NCBI RefSeq assembly: GCF_029338235.1
Contig: NZ_CP119786.1
Location: forward strand, 1 to 64,000
Length of the DNA: 64,000 nt
Direction: 5' to 3'
Source of the DNA: Haloarcula rara
Lineage (GTDB): Archaea; Halobacteriota; Halobacteria; Halobacteriales; Haloarculaceae
Shown: one piece after another, positions 9,221 through 16,973 of the stretch
Position numbering within the stretch: the first letter of the stretch is position 1
How the letters are laid out: every line of letters begins with the position of its first letter
Notes under the pieces: model-generated
The model's database searches: none
What the model was told of the DNA's origin: nothing
The model's input: the letters and a program-made list of their open reading frames with translations, nothing else
Translations under genes and position numbers: made by a program

Positions 9221-9313
9221 GTTATTGCAACGTATTACTAAAGCTGTCGCCGGACGCGGTAGCGTTCGGACCGCCGTGCCAACTGTTTTGTTCGCCCGCG
9301 GGGACTCCAACCT

Positions 9314-10489
9314 GTGACCGACGCCGACGCGACACTCGCCGCCACCCCGCCGATGGGCTGGAACTCCTGGAACGCCCACAGCTGTGCGGTCACCGAGGAC
9401 GACATCCGCGCCGCTGCGGACGCGCTGGTCGAGACTGGACTGCGCGACGCCGGCTACGAGTACGTCGTCGTCGACGACTGCTGGATGGCCGACGAGACCG
9501 ACGACGCGGGTCGACTGGTGGCCGACTCAGAGGACTTCCCTAGCGGGATGGCGGCTCTGGCCGACTACGTCCACGACCGGGGGCTGCAATTCGGGCTCTA
9601 CTCCTCCGCGGGCAGTCACACCTGCCAGGGGTACCCGGCGACCCTTGGACGGGAGCGACTGCACGCCGAACAGTTCGCCGACTGGGGCGTCGACTTCCTG
9701 AAGTACGACAACTGCGGGGACCACTGCGGGCGCGACGCCGTGGACCGCTACGGGGCGATGGGCGAGGCGCTCGCGGCGGTCGACCGCGACATCGTCTACA
9801 GCATCTGTGAGTGGGGGCAATCGAACCCCTGGGAGTGGGGCCGGAACGTGGGCGGGCACTGCTGGCGGGTGACCGACGACGCAGTCGCGACGTGGCACAC
9901 CGTCGACGACGAGTTCGGCCTTGGTATCGCCGACATCATCGACCGCGTGGCGGTGCTGGATATCGCGGCGGCCCACGGACCAGGGGGGTACAACGACCCC
10001 GATATGCTCCAGGTCGGCAACGGGCCCGACTCGGCCCAGTCACAGCACGAACCGACCGACATCGAGCGGCCACTCTCCGACGTCGAGAACCGGACCCACT
10101 TCGCGTTCTGGTGTCTGCTCGGCGCGCCGCTGTTCGTCGGCACGGACCTCACCGGCCTCTCCCAGGACCTGCTCGACCTGCTCACCAACGAGCGACTGCT
10201 CGCTATCGACCAGGACCCACTCGGGCTCCAGGGGACGCCAGACCGGCGCGACCCGACCCGCGAGGTCTGGAGCAAGCGCCTCGCTGACGGCGCCGCGGTG
10301 GCACTGTGGAACCGCGGCGAGGAGCAGGCGGAGATACGGACGCACGTCGACGAGACGTCGGTCCCGACGGCCGGTGAGCGATACTCGGTTCTGGACTGCT
10401 GGACCGGCGAGCAGTGGGAGTCTTTCGGGGAGCTGTCGGCGACTGTCGAGCCACGAGATACGGCCGTGTTCCGCGTGACACCGACCTGA
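9314..10489 (+). CDS. Alpha-galactosidase, glycoside hydrolase family 27
   Basis: Hydrolyses terminal alpha-galactosides by a retaining mechanism. The 391 residues follow GH27: PPMGWNSWNAHSC at the N-terminus, VVVDDCWM, GLYSSAGSHTC, the nucleophile Asp132 in LKYDNCGDHC, ICEWGQSNPWEWG, and the acid/base segment YNDPDMLQVGN (D228/D230), then a C-terminal beta-sandwich. No signal peptide is visible, so the enzyme is probably cytoplasmic. The start is GTG at 9314, because the only ATG further down would remove conserved sequence. It stands alone between vapB and the cobalamin regulator, with no sugar transporter next to it. Confidence 0.92.
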   Translation: MTDADATLAATPPMGWNSWNAHSCAVTEDDIRAAADALVETGLRDAGYEYVVVDDCWMADETDDAGRLVADSEDFPSGMAALADYVHDRGLQFGLYSSAGSHTCQGYPATLGRERLHAEQFADWGVDFLKYDNCGDHCGRDAVDRYGAMGEALAAVDRDIVYSICEWGQSNPWEWGRNVGGHCWRVTDDAVATWHTVDDEFGLGIADIIDRVAVLDIAAAHGPGGYNDPDMLQVGNGPDSAQSQHEPTDIERPLSDVENRTHFAFWCLLGAPLFVGTDLTGLSQDLLDLLTNERLLAIDQDPLGLQGTPDRRDPTREVWSKRLADGAAVALWNRGEEQAEIRTHVDETSVPTAGERYSVLDCWTGEQWESFGELSATVEPRDTAVFRVTPT

Positions 10490-10494
10490 GCGCC

Positions 10495-11307
10495 CTAATC
10501 GGCGGCGTCGAGCACTTCGTAGCCGATGTTCGCCCCGGCCAGGGCGTCGGTGTGGGTCGAGAGCTGGTCGGCACTGGCGAGCAGGAGTACGTCCTGGCCC
10601 TTCGTGGCGGCCTCCTCGACGGCGGCAACGCTCCCGTAGCGGATGTCGACCTCGATGTCAGCGGCCCGTGCGGCGGCTAGCGCCTCCACACCGGCGACGG
10701 CGATGAGGTCGTGGTCGGTCGCCAGCTGTGCGATGCGGTCGGCGTCGACGGCCCCGCTGCCGTCGTTCTGGACTCGGGGAATCGACACTGCGGTCACGTC
10801 GCCGAGGTCGTACTCGACGACCCCCTCGACGTTGGTGATGCCCAGGTCCGTCCCCGCGGCGGCGTCGGTCACCGCAACTGCGGTTGCGTTGCCAGCGTCG
10901 CCCGCGACGGCGCGCAACACGCCCTCGCGCATCGTCACGGAGACGGTCTCGCCCTCCTCGATATCGCTCGTCGCGAGTACCGTCTCGATGTCGACCTGGC
11001 CAATGATGTCCTCGGAGACGTGACCGACGAAGCTCCGCAGGGAGTCGGTCTGTGAGATGAGCCAGTCGACGCCCTCCTTGGTGACCTCGTAGCGCCCGCG
11101 GCCATGCTTGGTGACGTGTCCTTCCTCTGAGAGCCCCTGGAGGTAGTCGCTGACGGCCTGTGAGGTGATGCCGATGGCGTCGGCTATCTCCTGCTGGCTG
11201 ACCGCCGGCTGGCGCTCCGCGACCTCGACCATAATCTGGTATCGAGTGGCGGTCCGCTTGCTCCGGAGGACGCCGAACTCCTCGCTGCCGTCCGAACGCT
11301 GTCCCAT
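10495..11307 (-). CDS. Winged-helix transcriptional regulator divergent from cbiT
   Basis: 270 residues. Residues about 20-85 are a winged helix (QQEIADAIGITSQAVSDYLQGL as recognition region, then GRGRYEVTKEGVDWL as wing). The C-terminal 180 residues form two alternating alpha/beta lobes, including TAVAVTDAAAGTDLGI and DLIAVAGVEALAAARA, that resemble a ligand- or substrate-binding fold. The ATG at 11307 is chosen because the helix-turn-helix follows directly; an earlier ATG at 11394 lies in the promoter region. It is divergent from the cobalamin operon and shares its promoter region, which contains the TTGG/ACAA/TTGT element. A role as cobalamin or cobalt regulator is inference from position. 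Confidence 0.75.
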   Translation of the reverse strand: MGQRSDGSEEFGVLRSKRTATRYQIMVEVAERQPAVSQQEIADAIGITSQAVSDYLQGLSEEGHVTKHGRGRYEVTKEGVDWLISQTDSLRSFVGHVSEDIIGQVDIETVLATSDIEEGETVSVTMREGVLRAVAGDAGNATAVAVTDAAAGTDLGITNVEGVVEYDLGDVTAVSIPRVQNDGSGAVDADRIAQLATDHDLIAVAGVEALAAARAADIEVDIRYGSVAAVEEAATKGQDVLLLASADQLSTHTDALAGANIGYEVLDAAD

Positions 11308-11392
11308 TGTCGTCTCTCGGGGCCACGTTGTAAAGTAGTTTTTCGTTACCGAAGGCCAGATTGGTCCCAGCCGGCGCACAATCGCCGATAGC

Positions 11393-11433
11393 ACAATAAT
11401 AATTGGAGTAATACAAGCACAATTGTTTTATGC
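11393..11433 (+). promoter_or_regulatory. cbiT promoter: two copies of ACAA-N6-TTG(T/G) and TATA box
   Basis: ACAAGCACAATTGT (11413-11426) is followed directly by the TATA-like TTTTATGC. A near copy ending TTGG instead of TTGT (ACAATAATAATTGG, 11393-11406) lies exactly 20 bp upstream. The whole block is repeated upstream of the cbiH leader and the second cbiX. The TATA centre is about 27 bp from the cbiT ATG, so the mRNA is probably leaderless. A regulator bound here would cover the TATA box. Confidence 0.65.
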
Positions 11434-11455
11434 GCCACACGAGATTGTACTCGCC

Positions 11456-12064
11456 ATGGCACACGTCTCGTTGCCCCACGACGCGAAGGCCGGGCCGACG
11501 AAGCCGGAGGTTCGGGCCGTCCTCGCGAGCAAGCTGGCGCTTTCCCCGACCGACCACTTCGTCGAGGTCGGCTCCTGTACCGGTGCGGTCACCATCGACG
11601 CGGCCAGGCGCGCCGGCCAGGTCACAGCGCTCGAACGCAAACCCGAACGCCTCGAGGTGACCCAAAAGAACCTCGCCGCGAACGACACCGAGGCCGAGGT
11701 CACACTCCGAGAGGCCGAGGCGCCCGAGGGACTGCCCGACGACGCTGACGCGCTCTTCCTGGGCGGGAGCCGCAACTACGAGGCCGTCCTCGACCACGCC
11801 GTCGAGACGGCCGTCGACCGCGTGGTGATGAACGTCTCCCGGCTGGAGGTCGCCGGCGCGGCCACCGAGGCGTTCCGCGAGCGGGACCTGTTGGAGGAGG
11901 TCCTCCAGTTCCAGGTGAGTCACGGCTACGAGCTTGCCGGGGCGACGAGCTTCGATTCGGAGAACCCCGTCTACATGCTCGTCGGCAGTGCGAGCGACGA
12001 GGTGGCGGCCGACAGCGGTAGTGGCGTTGGCGCCCCCGGCGATGGCTCGGAGGGCGACCGATGA
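11456..12064 (+). CDS. cbiT: Cobalt-precorrin-6B C15-methyltransferase (decarboxylating), CbiT
   Basis: SAM-dependent Rossmann methyltransferase that methylates C15 and decarboxylates the C12 acetate in corrin synthesis. About 202 residues. It begins [17 protein letters not shown], then the SAM motif [16 protein letters not shown], an acidic loop ending in [15 protein letters not shown], and [15 protein letters not shown] 25-residue acidic tail follows the core. ATG 11456 is chosen because it lies 27 bp after the TATA centre. It ends in an ATGA overlap with cbiL. First gene of cobalamin unit I; CbiE, its partner for C5 methylation, is encoded separately at 44328-45104. Confidence 0.92.
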   Translation: MAHVSLPHDAKAGPTKPEVRAVLASKLALSPTDHFVEVGSCTGAVTIDAARRAGQVTALERKPERLEVTQKNLAANDTEAEVTLREAEAPEGLPDDADALFLGGSRNYEAVLDHAVETAVDRVVMNVSRLEVAGAATEAFRERDLLEEVLQFQVSHGYELAGATSFDSENPVYMLVGSASDEVAADSGSGVGAPGDGSEGDR

Positions 12065-12846
12065 CTCTCTACGGCGTCGGCCTCGGCCCCGGACAGGCCG
12101 ACCTCGTGACGGTGCGGGGCAAGCGCGCGCTGGAGAACGCCGACGTGGTCTACTCGCCCGGCCGGCTCTCCCGGACGGTCGCGACGAAACACGTCCAAGA
12201 GGAGCGTATCGGCGACCTCGACTTCCCGATGACGCGCGACGAGGAGAAGCTCCGCGAGGCCTGGAAGGCCGCCGCCGCCGAAATCGCCCCGCAGGCCCGC
12301 GAGGGCGACGCCGCCTTCGTCACGCTGGGGGACCCGAACGTCTACTCGACCTTTGGCCACCTCCGTCGCACGCTGGCGGCGTTCCACCCCGAGGTCGACC
12401 TCGAGGTGGTGCCCGGCGTCAGCGCGGTCACCGCCTTCGCGACGGCGCTGGGCGTCGAGATTACCGCGGGGTCGAGTCTGGCCCTGCGGGAGGCCGACGG
12501 CGGCGTCTCGCCGACCGGCCCAGACCGGATGATTCTGTTCAAAGTGACCGACGCCCCGGCGACCCACGAGGGCCTCGTCGAGGCGGGCTACGACGTGACC
12601 TACGGCCGCCGGCTGTTCATGGAGCAGGGCGAGACCCACGTGACGACGGACCCGAACGATATCGACGAGCGCGATTACTACACCCTCGCCTACGCCGAAC
12701 GACCCGACGCTCGCGTCGAGCAGGCCACCGATGCCTTCCTCGAAGGGGTCGACAGTGCCGGTGTGATATCCGACGGGGGAGCGGCCAGCATCGCCTGCCA
12801 GGAACGCTCCGAAGGTGTACTGAGCGGCGACGAGGTGGCCGAATGA
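12061..12846 (+). CDS. cbiL: Cobalt-factor II C20-methyltransferase, CbiL
   Basis: Tetrapyrrole methylase that adds a methyl from SAM at C20 of cobalt-factor II. 261 residues of the TP-methylase fold: [22 protein letters not shown] at the N-terminus, the [19 protein letters not shown] loop, [16 protein letters not shown], and a C-terminal domain with [11 protein letters not shown]. The GDPNVYST loop and the C20-type C-terminal part favour CbiL over the paralogues CbiF and CbiH. Overlaps cbiT by 4 bp and cbiF by 4 bp. Confidence 0.88.
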   Translation: MTLYGVGLGPGQADLVTVRGKRALENADVVYSPGRLSRTVATKHVQEERIGDLDFPMTRDEEKLREAWKAAAAEIAPQAREGDAAFVTLGDPNVYSTFGHLRRTLAAFHPEVDLEVVPGVSAVTAFATALGVEITAGSSLALREADGGVSPTGPDRMILFKVTDAPATHEGLVEAGYDVTYGRRLFMEQGETHVTTDPNDIDERDYYTLAYAERPDARVEQATDAFLEGVDSAGVISDGGAASIACQERSEGVLSGDEVAE

Positions 12847-13725
12847 CGGACGACCAGTCGGAGACCGACCCACAGGACGCCATCGACGCCGTCGCGACCG
12901 ACCGCGACGACCGCGTCTACGACCACAGCGCCGGCGACGAGCAAGAAGGCATCCCCTTCGTCGGCGCCGGTCCGGGCGACCCGAAGCTGTTGACCGTCGC
13001 GGGCCGGGAACTGCTTTCCGAGGCCGACCTCGTGGTCCACGCCGGCTCGCTGGTCAACAGCGAACTCCTTGAGGAATACTGTGCCGACGCCGAGACCGTC
13101 TCCTCCATCGGCAAGGACCTGAGGAGCTCATTCCGCTGATGCGGGACGCCTACCAGGCTGGCGACACAGTGGTCCGCCTCCACAGCGGTGACCCCGCCAT
13201 CTACGGCGCGGCACTGGAACAGATGGACGCCCTGGAACACGAAGGGGTGCCAACCTACATCGTCCCGGGCGTCACGTCGGCCTTCGCGGCGAGTGCGACG
13301 ATGCGGACCCAGCTGACGCTGAACGAGGTCGCCAACCACGTCGCGTTCACCCGCCCGCAGGGCAAGACGCTGACCGAGGAGGAGGACCACATCTCGGAGT
13401 TCGTCGGCATGGGCGACGTGACGACATGTATCTACCTCGGGACCCACGCGGTCAGCGAGACGATGGAGCGGCTTCTGGGCGATGGCCACGACCCCGAGAC
13501 GCCCGTCGCTGCCGTGTATCACGCGTCTTGGCCCGACGAGGACGTCATCGAGGGGACTATCGGGACCATCGGGGAGAAGGTCGAAGACGCGGGCTACCGC
13601 GCCTCTGCGATGGTGATAATTGGGGATGCGGTGGGCGGCGAGGACTACGAGCGCTCCTTCCTGTATGGCGGGTGGGCGAACCGGGGCGAGGATGCTTCCG
13701 AGTCATCGGGGAGGCCGACGACTAG
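12843..13725 (+). CDS. cbiF: Cobalt-precorrin-4 C11-methyltransferase CbiF, two frame breaks
   Basis: Methylates C11 of cobalt-precorrin-4. The first piece (12843 to about 13115) has a 35-residue acidic leader, then [22 protein letters not shown] and [13 protein letters not shown], the CbiF signature. The second piece (from 13139) has [44 protein letters not shown] and FTRPQGKTL. The frame is lost near 13117, where one base is missing to give [15 protein letters not shown]. Near 13685 a second slip is likely, since another frame gives a plausible end ([10 protein letters not shown]) at 13725 while the main frame runs on through non-coding sequence. Total about 294 residues. Motif retention suggests error or very recent mutation. 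Confidence 0.85.
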
Positions 13726-14139
13726 CCGGATGTGCCGTCGTTTCTCGAGTTCACTGGAACCGCCAGAAAGGACGTGTCGGCGATACCGCTCTGGACCGCC
13801 AGAAAGCCCCCGCTGGCTCGGCTCGCGCGACTCGCTGTGCGCTTCCCTCGCTCACTGCGTTCGCTCGCTGCAGTGCTTGCGTCGTCGGGCGTCCCCGAGC
13901 CAGCGGCCCCTTTCAGTCCACCTGGACAGCACTGCACAGCACCGCGGGCCAGACGGCTCCCCAACCGATTCGCTCCCTGCGGTCGCTCATCCCTCGCACA
14001 GTTCCGGCGCGCCACGGGGGCGCGCCAGCGCGCGCCGTCCGCACCGTAGTACAGACGAGTTTACAGACGAGTACGCTGCAGACGCGCGACCGTTCGGCCG
14101 GCAGTCGCGTACAGACCGTTCGCCGGCCGGGAGATTCCA
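13726..14139. other. Non-coding spacer between cbiF and cbiG with short repeats
   Basis: 414 bp in an operon otherwise packed with overlaps. CTGGA(A)CCGCCAGAAAG occurs twice (13753-13770 and 13790-13806). A low-complexity stretch built from CGCTCGC/CTCACT-like words follows (about 13815-13890), then an imperfect, GC-rich tail. I see no coding signal: no frame has acidic haloarchaeal composition. Its origin is unclear; it may be an inserted or slipped repeat region. Confidence 0.5.
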
Positions 14140-15111
14140 ATGAGTACTGACAGCGACAGCGATTCCGGTTCGAACAGTTGCAAAGCGCCCGACTCCGACG
14201 GGGAAGTCGCGGAAGAGATAGCGATCGTCGCCTTCGAGCGAAAGCTGGACACCGCCGAGGACATCGTCGACGGCATCGGCGACCGCTACGAGTCCGTCGA
14301 TATTCTGGAGTACCACGGCGACGTCTTCGAGGAGCACTGGGGCGAGTACGACTGCTTTATCGGGCTGATGGCAAGCGGCATCGCGATGCGGAAGACGGCC
14401 CACCTGCTCGACGACAAGTGGGACGACCCCGCAATCTGTGTCGTCGACGAAGAGCTCACGTGGGCCATCCCCATCACCGGCGGGCACCACGGCGCGAACC
14501 AGGTGGCCGACGACCTCGCCAGTATGGGCGCGGTGCCGGCGATGACCACCGCCAGCGAGGCCGCCGGCAAGCAGGGCGTCGAGAAGCAGGCAAAAGCGCT
14601 GGACGCCCACGTCGTCAACGGCGACTCGACGGTGGCGACCAACCTCGCCGTGCTGGACGACGAACTCGGGCCAATCGAACGCCTCGACGGCCCGAAAGCG
14701 GTCCTGGTCGACGACACCGTCAGCGTGCTCAAACGGAACGGCGACGACGGCGTCGTGCTGGGCTGTGGTTCGGTGGCAGGCGCCGACGTCGAGCAGTTCC
14801 ACGCCGCCTGGGACGCGGCCCTCGAAAAGGCGGGACTGGACCGCTCGGATGTGGAGTTCGTCGCGACCGGGACCCGCAAAGCCGACGAGGCGGGGATGCT
14901 CGAAGCCGCCGAAGCGTGGGGGCTGGGCGTCGTCGCCTTCGAGAAAGCGACCCTGGAAGGGTTCGAGGGCCCCACCCCATCTCGGTCGAAGGAGCTCATC
15001 GGCTGGCCGGGCATCGCCGAGGCCAGTGCCATCGCCGGCGGCCGCGAGCACGACCTGCTGGCCGAGAAGACCAGATACGACGAGGCCGTGACGGTGGCTA
15101 TCGGGCGATAG
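14140..15111 (+). CDS. cbiG: Cobalt-precorrin-5A hydrolase CbiG
   Basis: Opens the delta-lactone of cobalt-precorrin-5A and releases acetaldehyde in anaerobic-type cobalamin synthesis. 323 residues: a Ser/Asp-rich leader, then the N-terminal domain (GLMASGIAMRKTAHLLDDKW and VVDEELTWAIPITGGHHGANQVADDLA, both CbiG signatures), and the C-terminal domain (VLGCGSVAGADVEQF and FVATGTRKADEAGM). It is followed by the accessory island rather than by cbiH, with which cbiG is normally grouped. Confidence 0.92.
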   Translation: MSTDSDSDSGSNSCKAPDSDGEVAEEIAIVAFERKLDTAEDIVDGIGDRYESVDILEYHGDVFEEHWGEYDCFIGLMASGIAMRKTAHLLDDKWDDPAICVVDEELTWAIPITGGHHGANQVADDLASMGAVPAMTTASEAAGKQGVEKQAKALDAHVVNGDSTVATNLAVLDDELGPIERLDGPKAVLVDDTVSVLKRNGDDGVVLGCGSVAGADVEQFHAAWDAALEKAGLDRSDVEFVATGTRKADEAGMLEAAEAWGLGVVAFEKATLEGFEGPTPSRSKELIGWPGIAEASAIAGGREHDLLAEKTRYDEAVTVAIGR

Positions 15112-15197
15112 CCCGGCCGGCGACGCTGCTAGTCGGGTGCCACGGGCGGAGCCGTATTCCGGACCGTCCTCAAATTATAGAAAGTGCGAGGCGAAAA

Positions 15198-15214
15198 CCC
15201 ACGGCTTTAGCCGT
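15198..15214 (+). repeat. Left copy of a 17-bp repeat of the tnpB element
   Basis: CCCACGGCTTTAGCCGT is identical to 16592-16608. At the left it is followed by CCCC and so forms a shorter stem than the right copy. It may be part of the left end or a remnant of another element's right end. Confidence 0.6.
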
Positions 15215-15360
15215 CCCCAGAACGCTCCGCGTTCTGGTGGGCTGCACAAGAGCGTCGCTCTTGTGAACGTGGGATGAAGCCGACAACTGGGAACCAAACC
15301 ACGTGACGGTAGCATACTGACTCCCCGATATTTAAGAAAAATCAGACCGACAAATAAGAT

Positions 15361-16614
15361 ATGGAGGTGCGGCGCACTGTCACCGTTGCACTCGACGTGG
15401 ACAGCGACGCCGCCGCACTTCTGGAAGACACCGTCGACACGTTTCTATGGTCAGTGCAGTACGTCGTCGACCACGCTTTCGACGGGGAGTACGTCACAAC
15501 CAGCAAGACCACGCTGGACGAGGAAACCTACGACGACGTGCGCGAAGCCACGGACGGGTTCAACGGTGGACTGGTGCAAGCTGCTCGGAACAAGGCCGCC
15601 GAAGCCTGCAAAAGCGTCGTTGCCAGCTGGAAAAATGGCAAGAAAGCGTCGAAACCTCACTTCAGTAGTCCGCACGTCGTCTACGACAAGCGTACTGCGA
15701 CGTTCCACGACGACCACGTGAGTCTCGCCACCACAGAGGGCCGCATCGAAGCCGAGTATGTCTTACCCGACGAGGAGAGCAACACACCGCACTCCAAGTA
15801 CCTCTTCTCAGTCGAGTACGAGACGACGGGTGCGGAACTGCACTCCAGTGACGGCGACTGGATGCTTCACATCCACTGCAAGAAGGACGTGGAGTCCGAC
15901 ACGTCGGAACAGGCAACCACCGAGAACGGAACGGTTCTCGGGGTTGACCTCGGCGTGAACACCCTCGCCGTCACCTCAACGGGCACGTTCTGGACTGGTG
16001 ACGAGTTCAACCACTGGCGGCGCGAGTACGAGAAACGGCGTGGTGACCTCCAGCAGTGCGGGACGCGCTGGGCACACGAGAACATCCAATCTGTCGGTCG
16101 AAAAGAAGACGGCCGGTTCAAACTGATGCTGCATCGCATCAGCAACGAACTCGTCGCGGAAGCCCGCGAGAGCGGGTGTTCGGTCATCGCGTTCGAGGAT
16201 TTGACCGACATCCGCGAGCGAACTGGTGCGTCGTGGGGACACAAATGGGCGTTCGACCGCCTGTACGAGTACGTCGAATACAAAGCCGAAGCATACGGTA
16301 TTGTGGTGGTGCAGGTCGATCCGAAGAACACGAGTCGGCGGTGCTCGCACTGTGGGTTTACTCATCCAGACAACCGGGATGGCGACGCGTTCGAGTGCCT
16401 CGACTGTGGCTACGAGAACCACGCGGACTACAACGCTGCGAAGAACATCGGTTTGCGGTATCTCCGTCGCACCCAAACTGGCGGCGACGGAGGCGCACCC
16501 TTGGGCGTGCGCCTAAACAGCGGGATAGTGAACGTGAACGGAGGCTATTCTCCTGCCTCAACTGAGGCCAGAACGGGAGTCCACGCTGAATCCCACGGCT
16601 TTAGCCGTGGGTAG
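15361..16614 (+). CDS. tnpB: TnpB, RNA-guided nuclease-like protein of an IS1341-type element
   Basis: 417 residues. The RuvC triad is visible: Asp196 in [13 protein letters not shown], Glu279 in IAFEDLTDI and Asp356 in [17 protein letters not shown] zinc finger has CSHCG and CLDCG between the second and third acidic residues. The N-terminal helical part includes [17 protein letters not shown] and KPHFSSP. All key residues are kept, so nuclease activity is possible. TnpB proteins cut DNA guided by an RNA made from the element's right end. The last seven codons (SHGFSRG) are encoded by the right-end hairpin itself. Confidence 0.93.
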   Translation: MEVRRTVTVALDVDSDAAALLEDTVDTFLWSVQYVVDHAFDGEYVTTSKTTLDEETYDDVREATDGFNGGLVQAARNKAAEACKSVVASWKNGKKASKPHFSSPHVVYDKRTATFHDDHVSLATTEGRIEAEYVLPDEESNTPHSKYLFSVEYETTGAELHSSDGDWMLHIHCKKDVESDTSEQATTENGTVLGVDLGVNTLAVTSTGTFWTGDEFNHWRREYEKRRGDLQQCGTRWAHENIQSVGRKEDGRFKLMLHRISNELVAEARESGCSVIAFEDLTDIRERTGASWGHKWAFDRLYEYVEYKAEAYGIVVVQVDPKNTSRRCSHCGFTHPDNRDGDAFECLDCGYENHADYNAAKNIGLRYLRRTQTGGDGGAPLGVRLNSGIVNVNGGYSPASTEARTGVHAESHGFSRG

Positions 16615-16640
16615 CTCAATCGAGCGCTAAATCAAGATAT
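16450..16640 (+). ncRNA. Candidate guide RNA (omega/re-RNA) at the 3' end of tnpB
   Basis: In TnpB elements the guide RNA overlaps the 3' end of tnpB and ends just past the right end. Here the terminal hairpin at 16592-16611 would be the scaffold's last stem, and the bases after about 16612 (TAGCTCAATCGAG...) the guide. Haloarchaeal IS1341-type elements are known to make sense-overlapping transcripts here. Boundaries are inferred; no transcript is shown. Confidence 0.4.
16592..16611 (+). repeat. Right-end hairpin of the tnpB element
   Basis: CCCACGGCT-TT-AGCCGTGGG forms a 9-bp stem with a 2-base loop, overlapping the tnpB stop codon. Its first 17 bases repeat at 15198-15214. Confidence 0.8.
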
Positions 16641-16687
16641 AAATATTAATCCAGGTGTAAACATAGGTAATAACGACGGTGATAGAT

Positions 16688-16966
16688 ATGTCTCGGGTCC
16701 TTCAGTTCATCGACGAACACGGTGACCTCATCATCAAGCTGGAAATGTGTCTGTTCGGTGTGGGTTTCCTGATACTTTACGTGTTCGGTGAAGAACGGCG
16801 GGGGAGTCTCGAATGGTCGTATGCAGAGATACTCGGGCTCGGGGGACTCGTTGCCCGGCCAGTGTCTCTCTCGATGCGTATCATGGGCGTCGCGTTCCTG
16901 CTATTGGTGGTAACGTTGGTCTTGTCGGGGCTGGCCGGGGGAGACGACGAGACCGAGAAGTCCTGA
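16688..16966 (+). CDS. Small two-helix membrane protein, convergent to the TSP3/toxin-like gene
   Basis: 92 residues, no family recognised. Two hydrophobic segments are visible: MCLFGVGFLILYVFG (about residues 20-34) and IMGVAFLLLVVTLVLSGLAGG near the C-terminus, with a charged middle and a DDETEKS tail. ATG 16688 is preferred over GTG 16679 because GGTGAT lies about 4 bp upstream as a Shine-Dalgarno. An A/T-rich TATA-like stretch lies near 16635-16650. Its stop is 7 bp from the stop of the toxin-like gene on the other strand. An immunity role is possible but only suggested by position. Confidence 0.6.
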   Translation: MSRVLQFIDEHGDLIIKLEMCLFGVGFLILYVFGEERRGSLEWSYAEILGLGGLVARPVSLSMRIMGVAFLLLVVTLVLSGLAGGDDETEKS

Positions 16967-16973
16967 ACTGGTT

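Larger units (their letters stand above)
15190..16622 (+). mobile_element. IS1341-type (IS200/IS605 family) element carrying only tnpB
   Basis: A single tnpB lies between structured ends, and no tnpA is present. The left side carries CCCACGGCTTTAGCCGT (15198-15214) and two hairpins, CCAGAACGC-CGCGTTCTGG (15217-15237) and CACAAGAGCG-CGCTCTTGTG (15245-15265). The right end is a strong hairpin, CCCACGGCTTTAGCCGTGGG (16592-16611). Without tnpA it would need a transposase in trans. It sits directly after cbiG, at the border of the accessory island. Exact boundaries are approximate. Confidence 0.8.

Noticed and set aside
11308..11455. B12 riboswitch before cbiT
   Set aside because: The space to the TATA box and the leaderless start leave no room for a transcribed aptamer.
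15112..15360. Hairpins left of tnpB considered as a CRISPR-like or riboswitch structure
   Set aside because: The hairpins differ from one another and fit the left end of the IS1341-type element.
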